This document shows, piece after piece, positions 47,747 through 57,950 of a stretch of DNA of 64,000 bases (positions are counted from its first letter, which is position 1; each line of letters begins with the position of its first letter). The stretch covers positions 1,178,001-1,242,000 of the forward strand of contig JAQPZY010001670.1 in the NCBI GenBank assembly GCA_029931535.1, in the 5' to 3' direction. The notes beneath the pieces are model-generated. The model saw only the letters and a program-made list of their open reading frames with translations. It was not told the origin of the DNA and searched no databases. The position numbers and the translations under genes are program-made. Origin of the DNA: Margaritifera margaritifera (Eukaryota; Mollusca; Bivalvia; Unionida; Margaritiferidae).

Positions 47747-47910
47747 ATGTGAATTGTATTGAAATTTGCTGCAAACGTGCCATGTAGTGAATGTTTATTT
47801 TTTGACGTAAGATTGTGTATGTGATGTCACCTTCCAGTTGCTTACATTCAGAATCCATTGAGGAAAGCAAATTAGCTGAAATGTATGGAATCTCAGAAAG
47901 ATTTTATTAT
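47747..47910 (+). repeat. Right terminal direct repeat of the Penelope-like element
   Basis: Matches 44469-44633. It follows the last Penelope coding segment directly and precedes the (TG)n tract before the EGF1 exon. Confidence 0.85.
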
Positions 47911-47926
47911 TTGAAACTCAGTATAG

Positions 47927-48026
<100 letters not shown>

Positions 48027-48050
48027 CTTTTTTCCCTCCATTTCCAACAG

Positions 48051-48179
48051 ATGTAAATGAATGTCAAAGTTCACCATGTAGTTCTAATACAGAGGAGTGT
48101 GTCAACATGCTGGGTTCCTACAGATGTGACTGTAAACCAGGCTACAAGAAGCCATCTGGCTCTGGGTCAACATGTATAG
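48051..48179 (+). CDS. Exon: calcium-binding EGF domain 1
   Basis: A 129-base symmetric phase 1-1 exon between acceptor 'ccatttccaacag' and donor GTAAGG (48180). With the G from the previous exon it begins D-V-N-E-C, the calcium-ligand signature of cbEGF modules. Six cysteines are present. C-V-N-M-L-G-S-Y-R-C fits the Asp/Asn hydroxylation consensus C-x-[DN]-x4-[FY]-x-C. The domain is about 43 residues, normal for the family. The acceptor is unusual: a (TG)40(TA)8 tract ends 24 bp before the exon, and a Penelope terminal repeat lies just upstream of that. Confidence 0.93.
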
Positions 48180-51024
48180 GTAAGGAAGATAAATCTCTCT
48201 TCTAGGTTTTAAGTTGGTTGCTCTACAAATTGTTTCCACTGTGTTTTTATTATTCTTGGATATTTAATTTATTGTCTCACACATTAACCAATGAAATTGC
48301 ATCAGTGGTATTCAATAGACAATGATACACAAATTTATATTGAAGCCAGTGGCACTAAAAATTGTATACATGTGACTTCAGCGAAGGTAACATTATTATA
48401 ACATTATTATAGTCCACCTAATACAAGGGATATAATCTGCTGAAATGTACCTACAGTTAATCTGTTATCAACTATTATAAAGATTTGTACACATTTCTCT
48501 TGATCATTTGTGAGTGATGGGGTCCATAAACACAAACTGTGGCATAAGTGATGTATGAGAATGCGAGGGAGATGAAAATTTTTGTTAACAGTTGGTGGGA
48601 AGGGAGAGTCATGTTAGAATAATAATCTCCAATGACCTACACAAATATTCATCTAATGGATTTTAATATTATTGGAAAGTAGGTGTTATGACTCAATGGT
48701 CTTAAAATAATGTAACAGAAAGATAGTGAAACCATCAATGTATGTAAAATCAACAAACAATTTATTTCTAGACAATTAAAGTGAAAATTCAAAAGACACT
48801 TTACAGTAACATGAATTAAAATTCCAAATAATCCAATAATCCTAAGTGCCCTAATCACAGGTAATAAATATAGAATGTTCTAAATAAATGAATGTTCCGA
48901 GTGAATGAATGTTCAGAATGAATGAATCTTCCTAATGAACGAATGTTCTGAATGAATGGATGTTCTGAATGAATGGGTAGTCTGGAATGTCCTGATGTAC
49001 CCCAGTAATGTAATCCAGATCATCTTTGAGAATGTCCACAAGTATCCAATAGTCATATATTTATATCCAAAGGTTAATGAGTACTTTAGGTAACTCCAAT
49101 AAATGTTCCAATAAATAATTCCTTTTGAATTATGTATATAGCAATATGGCATTAAGGCATTACAATTCTACAAGGTTACAGGCTTACAGCACAACTATGA
49201 TTCCAAACATTCTGATGATTCCAAAAGACTGATCATAAAAAACAAGAATGTTACACAAGATTTAAAATTGGAATGGCATCTTGTTTACCAGATGCTCTAT
49301 AAATATAAGACAAGTCACATGACAGAATGTTCTAGAATATTATATGGTGTGTGTGACTTTTAACACATAACTCTAAGGAAATTCTGGTTTTATCTGTAAA
49401 CAATATCAACCCTGACCTCAAATGGAATAAACAACTTGTTTACCACAACCATCCTTGAACTCAAATACTAAGTTAACAACCTAATTCAAGGACAATAGCT
49501 AAACATGTCAACATTATACTTAACATTAAGGTTTAAGCAAATATTAAAGTCAAGAAACATTTATAATTTCTTAAAATATTTATAATATTTATAAACATCA
49601 TACATAACATAGGAATAATACTAATCATTACTGCTTTTGTGGCTTTATTATAAATCTTTAATGTATTCATGTGGTAGGGTTTAATTTCATATCAGGACAA
49701 TCCTGGGTATACAGTGTCAATTAAAAGTTAAGTTTAAAAATTGTAAATGTTAAGAATTGCACACAAATCTGTAGGAATATCAACCAATTCCAACTAAATG
49801 GGAACAAGAAGTACTACAAGATAAAAGAAAAAATGTAAAGATGTTAAAATTCTGTAAAAAGTATTTTAGTAAAGAAAAAGAAAAAAAATGTAAAATCCTT
49901 AAAATATAGGGTCAAAATTTGTTATGTAAACCACATTCCCTCAAAGAGTTCAACAAGAGAACAGTCATAAAATGGCACCAGAAACGAAGAAAAGGAAAGC
50001 TGTGGAAGATTTGTGAAGAAAAGTAATGTTTATGGATATTGTTTTGGCCACTAATTTTAAGGATTTCAGGGTTCTTGAATTAGATGAAATGGATATGTCA
50101 TTTAATCTAATTGGACCATAATTGTTACTGTGTAGAGGCTCACATAAAAGTTCTTTATGATGGTTTAGCAGTTTGTTACTTTTAATGAATATCCAATCTG
50201 CATGGGTTGCCTAGATTACCAGAATTTGACACCTGGAATGTTGATAAGCATGCTCATGGGTTGACATCTCTGTATTCAATCTTAAGAAGGCTTTTAAAGT
50301 CAATTAAAGTCAACAAATTCATGACCAACTTTTAATATAAATCAAGTTCACATACAGTACTCATAAGTTCGTGCATCGGTAAAGTTGGAGTTGCCTCCCT
50401 TTCAAGATTAGAGCATGTGAATCCATTGTAAGCAAACAAGCAAAGTAAAGCTTAATAGCTAGAATTACACGTCAATATCTTTGCATAGTTAATTTATCAA
50501 TATATTGGTTACCGATTACATTTCCATGTTATTGGTACAAATAAACACAGTTCATGGCAGTCATATCATCTTGGAACACTACACCTGCATCGAAAATAAG
50601 AAATAAATATTAAAAAAATAAAAGAGAAAAGACAAACATTTGTACATTTTATTATAACTTTCAAAATATTTTGAAATATATCACTGCAAATTTTGAAGAA
50701 CAATCCACAGATGAAACAAAAGCAAAATTTTTGTCTGCAGTGTGTGAATTTAACAAGAAATTTGCCGGACCCTACAACCAGATGTTTATGTCCATTAATT
50801 AGCAGTTACCAAAATAAATCCAGCTTTATACATGTGAACCTCCCAGCTGGGAAGGTTTTCCTCCCAAAATGAGGGTGTCTCCCCTCCCTCACATCACTCA
50901 TTGAAACCTCCTGCATACTAGAAATTATTATTAAAATATTTCACAAAAAAGTTCTCAGTTTTTTTTTACATAAGTATAACACAATTATTGCTAATTTGAC
51001 AGACAATAACCTAAAAGTAATCAT
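48180..51024. other. Intronic stretch, no gene seen
   Basis: AT-rich. A degenerate tandem repeat of 'gaatgaatgttctgaatg' type occupies about 48886-48985. A short open stretch at 50690-50803 (with F-L-S-A-V-C-E-F-N-K-K-F) ends in a stop and may be part of the hAT relic further right, but this is not supported. Confidence 0.4.
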
Positions 51025-51229
51025 TGGATTATACTATTTGTGATTAGCTGTAATTCAGAAAGGATTAAAGACATTAATTGATTTTAGTTGGATTACTAAA
51101 GAGCCCAAGCAACATAAAACAATTAACATTACTTGGATTTTTTTTGGCAGGGTCAGTTTGGCTTCGATGTTTAAAATTTGTCGAGATGGATTATACTATA
51201 TGCGATCAGAAGTAATTCAGAAAGGATTC
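51025..51229 (+). repeat. 41-bp direct repeats, 163 bp apart
   Basis: The segment 51025-51066 recurs with few changes at 51188-51229 ('gtaattcagaaaggatt' in both). The second copy ends exactly where the SINE at 51230 begins. Confidence 0.75.
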
Positions 51230-51480
51230 GGTGGCTCATTGGTTAGCATGCTGGACTCGTGACTGAAAGGGTGGAGGTTCAAATCCTTCCATTGGACCAG
51301 CCTGGGTCAGCTACCATGGTGTGTCCTTGGGCAAGGCACTTTACTCCAGTTGCCTTGGCACTAAATAACCTACTTGTGTTGCTGTGGCATAAGCACCAAA
51401 CCGAACCAGTCAGATAAACCAATGTTATGGTTGGAGTGGTCATTACTAAGTAGCTTTATCTCTCAATGCTAAAATGCCAA
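51230..51480 (+). mobile_element. tRNA-derived SINE
   Basis: A box-like 'ggtggctcattggttagcat', B box-like 'ggttcaaatcc' and core 'ccttgggcaaggcactttac'. It is the best preserved of the three related SINEs. Its 3' boundary and target duplication were not resolved. Confidence 0.75.
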
Positions 51481-51589
51481 AATCTCAAGAACCAAAATAT
51501 CACAGGAATTCCATTGGTTGGAATCAAGTTCAAAGGGACATGAATATGCATTCTGCCATTCCAGTAAAGTTGATTTTAAGAATAACTTC

Positions 51590-51910
51590 CCAAATTCGAC
51601 CCAGATAGCTCCAATCTTGAGCAGTTCTGGCAGGCAGTCAGCAACCTGAATCTAGCCACAAGCAGGAAACAATTTAACCTTCTTGGTTGACTCAGTAGAG
51701 TTGTACTAACATTGCCACATTCCAATGCAAACACTGAGGAAAATTAAGGCTGAGTCCAGAGGAAACCTCGATCCATTAATGATACATCATCTCCTAAGTG
51801 TTGAGATCAACAACGTTGAGGACTGCCACAAATATAACCTATTAAGTAAGGCTAAAAATGCTTGTGCTGCATACATGTTTCCCTCAGTAACTTGTGCACT
51901 GTGGGGTAAA
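51590..51910 (+). pseudogene. hAT-family transposase C-terminal relic, copy 2
   Basis: + strand frames give F-W-Q-A-V-S-N-L-N, then L-T-L-P-H-S-N-A-N-T-E-E, then K-I-K-A-E-S-R-G-N-L-D, L-L-S-V-E-I-N-N and K-A-K-N-A-C-A-A-Y-M. This is the hAT dimerisation domain with its SNA box, in two frames with stops. It is independent of the - strand hAT relic at 4754-5560. Confidence 0.7.
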
Positions 51911-52129
51911 AAAACATAAACTGCAATATAAGTGAGAGTGCGAGTTACCTAGGGACCTTTGAAAAAAATAAGTAAGTGATGGAGATTGACAGAGAGAGGT
52001 GAAAGTAGAGTTGTGGGGGTGGGGTAGGTTACATTGTTGAATACTCATTTTATAATCGTGTTGAGAATAATTGTGAATAAATAGTTGTTCATTTTTATTT
52101 ATAAATTACCTTTAATTTCAGGATAAATG

Positions 52130-53907
52130 ATCTTGAGAAGATCATTAAAAACAGTATCCCAAAAGGTTTCAGTCCACTTCACATGTGTACTGCTGAGCAC
52201 ATTGTATTATGTGATTGCTTTTTGTGTTGAATTGGATACATTCTAGTGTTATTGTTTGTTTAAACTTAAATGAGATTTCTTTTTAAAAAAAGGTAGACAT
52301 TAATTTCAAGAAACAACATCAAACTTGTATTGTTTTTGATTTTTTTAATCTTCAATCACTAGATAGATAGATAGTAATATTAAGTTAGAATGTAAAATAA
52401 CACATGTAAACCATTACCAAACATTAATTTAATGGGTCCAAACTTTAGAGAACATGTACAAAAATTTTAAAAATAAAATTGTAAATCAGAACGCAACAAT
52501 ATTTGCAGTTTTTGATACACTTAATGGCATCATTTGAAAACAGAGACGAGCATCATCACAATTGTAAACCTGGTCTTCTGCATATCCCTTATGGCTCAAA
52601 GCTGGTAGGGATAATTGTATGCTGCCTCCTGATTCACTTAGCATCTCTCCTGACAATGAATTCCGTTTTATCCCATGTCAGCAGTGGAATTGCCAAAGCT
52701 GTCCATGGCTTCCCATGAAATTGGAGTCATTATCAATAGTTATTGCCATTTTCTCTACCTGGACCTAGAGAATTGTTCCAGAGATTGCAACACCTTGTTC
52801 ACATTGTTGTGTGAACCAGGTGTTCACAGCATCATATAATTCTGTATTGTTTGCAGTCCATTTACATTTCCATTTAAACCCATCATTGGAATCAGCATCA
52901 TGCAAGTAATCCCAAAATTTCTGCTCATTCTTGAGTCAACCTCTAAGTGTTGACTCGGCAAGTTCAAGTTCACTGCAAACTTTTGACTTTGCTTCACCAT
53001 AATGAACCTTATCTATGATACAAAGCTTTTCATTCACTGAGTACATCTTTCTCCATGATCACATTTGCAAATGATTAGGACAAAATACTGAGTAATAGAT
53101 ATACTTTAATGATGATAATTACATAATATTTGAAACAGTTTTCGATTGGTAGAATGAAATGAATTGATTTTGACACACAATAGTGACCACAAGATCTTAT
53201 ACAGGTAAGATTTGCATGCCTTGGAACTTTTTTATTTTACCTCCCTTACTTGATTTGATACAAAAGACATAATTAACATGATAAAACAAAGCAGGTCCAT
53301 TTTAATTGATTGTTACAATGCAACAAATACTTCCCCAAGTTGTAGATAAAAACATAGCCAGCACTTAATTAGGTTTTCACAGTGCTCACAGTAATAATGT
53401 GACAGTTGATTGACTCTTGTCATGTTTGGATAGAAGAGAACATACCACGATTACAGTGATTACATTGAAACAGAATTGAAAGAGTAAGACACAAATTTCA
53501 CCTGACAAGGCATCTTTAATTGGTGTTTATTTTTTACAGTGTTGCCACCTATTTGCATTTACCAGCATATTTCATTGCTTGCTATTTTCCAACATATTGT
53601 TATTTTCAACGTATTTAAGAAAATATTTTGTTCCAAGAAAATCGAACAAAATATGGGATTTCTAATTAGAACTTTAGAATTTCTCGATATTAATTCTACA
53701 TTTCTGGGCACTAATTGCCATTTTCAAAGATAAAATGAGCGATATATCAAGGTTTCAGGTGCCAATTTTGATAATTTTCATCATGTTGAATAAATAGGGG
53801 CCAAATCTTTTGGTAATTTCTAGTAAAAAAAAAGGGGAACCACACCTGATCCCACAATATAAGCGGGTTAGTGAGTTATCCGGGCATGAGTTATTGAGGG
53901 TTAGGTG
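52130..53907 (-). mobile_element. pogo-like DNA transposon, copy C, with transposase relic
   Basis: The 5' end at right (53907) is followed by TA (53908-53909) and reads CACCTAACCCTCAATAACTC on the - strand, matching copy A's left end. On the - strand, about 52915-52990 gives an HTH remnant (K-V-C-S-E-L-E-L-A-E-S-T-L-R). Positions 52750-52840 give A-V-N-T-W-F-T-Q-Q, then V-A-I-S-G-T-I-L, the CENP-B-type second DNA-binding domain of pogo/Tigger transposases. Stops interrupt it and the DDE core is not recognised. The left end is approximate because no matching inverted repeat was found there. Confidence 0.7.
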
Positions 53908-54239
53908 TATAAGGACAGTATGAAAAGCAGCAAGTTTCTGTGAAAGAACTGATGTGATGAGATGATGTGCATATTTTAATATATATAAAGGAAATTTGTT
54001 CAATAGTTGTCATTTTTGTCCATTTGCATGCTAAAAATCCTCCTGATTTGAAGCAAGAACTCTTGACAAGATTTTGCAAATCTCCTGATCTGTCCCAAAC
54101 TGACCTCTGTGTTCTGTCACATGTACATGTATGCAGCTTGGCTGCTGACCAAGTAGAATTAGTCAGCTGCTTTTTTATAATTTTTTTTCATTTTGTTCTT
54201 GATGCTTAAGTCATTAGACTTGAGAGTAAATGGTGTTGT

Positions 54240-54240
<1 letters not shown>

Positions 54241-54276
<36 letters not shown>

Positions 54277-57010
54277 TATTTATAATGACTTTATTTAAAG
54301 AGGGTGACACAATTAGTTGCATGGATCTAATTCTCTTTATGGACCTCTATTATATGCATATTTAAATACATAGTACAAAGTTACACACACAATTAAAAAG
54401 AAAGCTTTGATAAAAAGCTACATTTATATATGTACATAACAACAAAATTTTGTAAGAACATGCTCCAACTTGTTACATTGTTTATATACAGTACAAAAAA
54501 TAGTGAGACAATAGAGTGAGAGGTTTGAGAATTGATACTTCAAGTTGCAATGTATTTGTCAAATCAAAACAGGTTACACTTTTCATCCATTGAATTAGAT
54601 TATGATTAAATGCATTTATATTTGTACTTTCTCTAATTTCCTTTGGGATTCTGTTCCAAATTAGTGGCCCCATATATTGAAAACTTTTTTTAAAGAGTTC
54701 TCTGTTTGGTTTTGGAAAGGTGGTTCGATGAAATTGATTGTAAATTGGGAGTGTTTGCCTTGTTTTCTAGCATGAAATAGTTCCTTGAGATATTATGGGG
54801 CCATATTATTTGAAACTTTGTGCATAAGTCTAGCCTTTCTCAAAAGTATTCATTCACTTACTGTTAACATTTTAATATCATTCATTGCATTTGGGATGTT
54901 TTCAGCATTATCTAGGACGAGTCTGCAAGCTATTTTTTGCAAGTGAAATAATTTTCAAATATTCTTGTCAGAAGTATTTCTCCAAAAAATGTACAGTAGT
55001 GTAGATATGGTTGTATATAGCTTTTGTAATATATTAACCTGTGTTTAATTTATAGATATGGCCTTATCTTGCTAAATAACTAGATACATGAACTGACTTC
55101 ATGTCATATTACTTGAATATGTTCATTCCATTGCAAATTGTTGTCAACCGTCACTCCAAGGATATTCTCGTGGGTAACCATTTGTAGACAAATTTCATTG
55201 AACTTCAGATTCAAATTGTTATTTTCCTATTTTGCTCTCTTTTGTTGGGTAGTAATCATTAATACTTTAGTCTTGTCTGTGTTTACTTTCATGCCATTTT
55301 CCTTACACCAGGAATCTGTCTAAGTAAGACTATCTAACAGAAGACCTCTAGGTCTGATTTTAGCTGTTTGAAATCTGATAGTCTGAGTGGTGTCATCTGG
55401 ATATAGGTTGGTAGATGAAATACAGTAGCCTATTTTCAGTGGCAGATGATTTATGAAACTGAGAAAAAGAGGAGTGGGTCCAGGATTGATCCCTGTGGTA
55501 CTCCACATGAAACTTGTTCTTCTTCAGAAAAACTGCCATTTATTTTAACACACTGTTTTCTCTTTGTTAGATATGATGTAAACCAATCAATTATTGAATT
55601 GTCACATTGATAAAGGTCCAATTTATTGATAAGAATATGATGATCAACAAAGTCAAAAGCTTTTCTAAGATCAGTTAGTATGGATCCAATTAATTTCCTC
55701 TGTTCTAAGCCAGTAATCCATCTATCTGTCATGGAAATCAGGGCTGTCTTGCAGGAGTGGTTTTCTCTGGGTTTTGGTGAATTAAGTTATAGGTTGACAG
55801 GTACATCAAAAGATTGTTATGAACATGCTTTTCAAGCAGTTTGGACAGTAGTTCAAACAGAGTTGGTAAGATAGATATGGGTCTCTAGTTATTTACATCT
55901 TTTTTGCTGCCAGACTTGTGAAGGGGGGTAACTTTTGCCAATTTTCATGTTTGGGGAAACACTGTAGTGGATATGCTTAGATTACATATGTAAGCTATTC
56001 TATGAGATATTATATTTGCAGCATCCCTCAGGAGACATGGTCCAATATTATCTAGGCCTGTCGCTTTTGTTGTCTCAATAGTTTTATGATTTCATGAGTT
56101 TTGGATTTTACAGACATTTTTAAGGCAGATTTTCTGGTTAGAAAAATAGGGAAGTGATCACTAAGACCTATCCTAGGAATACATATTTTTCTCACATTTT
56201 CTTCCATATTTATATAGATATGATCTATTAAAGTTTTTGAGTGATCAGTTTCTCATGTTGGTTGGTCCACTAATTGGGTTAGACAAAACGTTTTTATGAA
56301 ATTCAATCAGTATATGTTAATCTGATTATTCATAAGATCCCAGTTGAAGTCACCTTTAATAAGCATTTTTGTTGGTCATCAATCACTTTATCTACATTAG
56401 TTGCTTTTCAGAATGCTAATTCCATCTGACCACAGCATGAGGGAACCTATAGACAAAGCCCACTAGGAATGGCTTTGTAATTGATTGATTTACCTGGGTC
56501 CATATTGCTTTAATTTCATGTGATTTTAGGTAATTTTTCCTTTCAACTAATAACCATTTCTTTCATATACAACAACACCTCCACCCCCTGAACCTCTACC
56601 ATGTCTGATTGGCGTGTTCTAACCATCAATAAACAACAATTCATTTGCATGATTGTCATTTAATGTTTGTGTTAAACCCAGAATATGTACATTATTGACC
56701 TTAGATGATAATAATAAATTCAGTTGGTCTAACTTATTATTCATACCTTGTATATTTATGTGCCCAATGTGTAGACATTTTCCTTTAATTCCTAGATCTA
56801 ATATATCATTAAAGTATACATTACTTGGATGGTCAGACAAGGAGGTTAGTTCCTCTCTGATTTTTTAAAAATTTTATCGAGCATGCATGTAGTCTCTGTT
56901 AAAACATTCACAAACACATATTGTACTTCACTTTGAGAGATAAAATCTTTAACTGAAGTCCCAAATGAAACAACATGGGCAATTTTTTGTTTTGAAAGTG
57001 TAATAAAAGC
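54241..57010 (-). mobile_element. LINE copy c: endonuclease and RT, degenerate
   Basis: Read right to left. The endonuclease start at 56619-56840 has H-I-G-H-I-N-I-Q-G-M-N-N-K-L-D and I-L-G-L-T-Q-T. The RT at 55320-55732 has D-L-R-K-A-F-D-F-V-D-H-H, then W-F-T-S-Y-L-T-K-R, then G-V-P-Q-G-S-I-L and L-Y-P-D-D-T, with both catalytic Asp of the YxDD box kept. The C-terminal region at 54482-54673 has G-P-L-I-W-N-R-I-P-K-E-I. The 3' UTR abuts a (TAA)n tail at 54241-54273. Motifs match jockey/CR1-type LINEs; the clade is not assigned. Frames are broken in several places. It is the only copy of this family in the window that keeps an RT. Confidence 0.8.
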
Positions 57011-57049
57011 TTCATAGAAAACATTCAGTCTTCTTATTTTGAATATGGA

Positions 57050-57330
57050 GTGATTTTTTGTAGGTTTTGTTTGGTTTTATGGGTTTAAGGCCATTTTTCA
57101 GCCATTTTTCAGCACTTGATAGGCTATACATAACAGCCAGTATATTTAGTGGAGGAAGAACCCATGAAAACCCCAGGAAGAACCACCAACCCACAGGAAG
57201 CTACTGGCAAGCTTTCTCACATAACCATGTTGGCCGAGCTGAGACTCGAACCCACATGGACCGAAGTGAGATGTCAGTGATCTGTAATGGCGAGTGCCCT
57301 AGAGCACTCAGACACCCGGGGCCCCCATTT
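57050..57330 (-). mobile_element. tRNA-related SINE, second type
   Basis: On the - strand, a head near 57330 reads 'gagtgctctagggcactcg' and contains a B box-like 'gggttcgagtctcagctc'. It runs to a tail at about 57050-57110 with 'ccttaaacccataaaacc'. A 'ggccatttttcagccattt' duplication lies near the tail. It differs in sequence from the SINEs at 27603, 29371 and 51230. Confidence 0.6.
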
Positions 57331-57571
57331 TCTATAGACTTCTCTAAGAAGATACTGGTAAGTTATTCTCAATTGTACAACATTTTGTTTTTGGGTCATG
57401 CCCACTGATCCCCCTTTGGACCACAAAACACACCTTTTGGAGTCTCGAAAACCACTCAACACTGGCAGGAAGATTCACAGGTATGACTATAACCTTTAAT
57501 TTGCAGGATATCATGTGCCATTTGTGATACTTATGTTCAAAGTAACACTTGGATGTTTTTTTCAATTACAG

Positions 57572-57763
57572 ATATTAATGAATGCACTACAAACAAAGGT
57601 GGCTGTAACCAGATCTGCAATGACTTTCAAGGAAGCTATCAGTGTCAGTGTAATCCTGGTTATGACCTTTATACCAGAAATGGTTCCAATGAGATTCCTC
57701 TGGCTCTGTCAGAAACAGGACTTCTTGAAGGAGACACGTACTTTATCAACCATACCTGTGTCC
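57572..57763 (+). CDS. Exon: EGF-like domain 2 with extended C5-C6 loop
   Basis: A 192-base symmetric phase 1-1 exon after 'tttttttcaattacag', ending at a perfect GTAAGT donor (57764). It starts D-I-N-E-C and contains [10 protein letters not shown], which matches the calcium-binding and hydroxylation consensus. After C-N-P-G-Y the module does not close within the usual 8-14 residues. About 35 residues (including S-E-T-G-L-L-E-G-D and I-N-H-T-C) separate the fifth and sixth cysteines. I think this extended loop recurs in invertebrate CUB/sushi/EGF mosaic proteins, but I could not confirm that. Sequons N-G-S and N-H-T are visible. The next exon is not found in the remaining 6 kb. Confidence 0.9.
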
Positions 57764-57913
57764 GTAAGTTGTCAAACAGACTTATTCTGTAACACTTGAC
57801 TTTACAGCTGTTCTTTGGAGTCATTCCTAGCTTTACCACCTGACTTTACCAGTCAAGAACATTAATAGTTTATTTGTGTGTTTATTAAATAATAATAATA
57901 AGTATAACAATTA

Positions 57914-57950
<37 letters not shown>

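Larger units (their letters stand above)
44469..47910 (+). mobile_element. Penelope-like element with terminal direct repeats, broken
   Basis: Approximately 165-bp direct repeats bound it at 44469-44633 and 47747-47910. + strand frames give R-L-R-E-Y-F-H-D-E-N at about 45130 and H-P-A-D-K-G-S-G-I-V-I-L-N-R at 45360, then T-E-K-L-A-E-F-I-E-N-Q-L at 45600. These are typical of the N-terminal part and start of the RT in Penelope-like elements. After a pogo-like insertion, 46990-47260 gives the RT-connector region (V-P-L-V-I-T-F-T-R-G-L-P). A GIY-YIG-like endonuclease follows at 47460-47740 (G-L-I-Y-S-V-F-C-K-K-C, then V-G-Q-T). The RT palm with its catalytic aspartates is missing, and several stops are present. 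Its right end is 140 bp from the EGF1 exon. Confidence 0.8.

Noticed and set aside
48520..51950. Weakly similar segments at about 48526 and 51916 ('aaacacaaactgtgg' / 'aaacataaactgcaa') that might be LTR-like ends
   Set aside because: Similarity covers only about 40 bp with gaps and no LTR retrotransposon coding motifs lie between.
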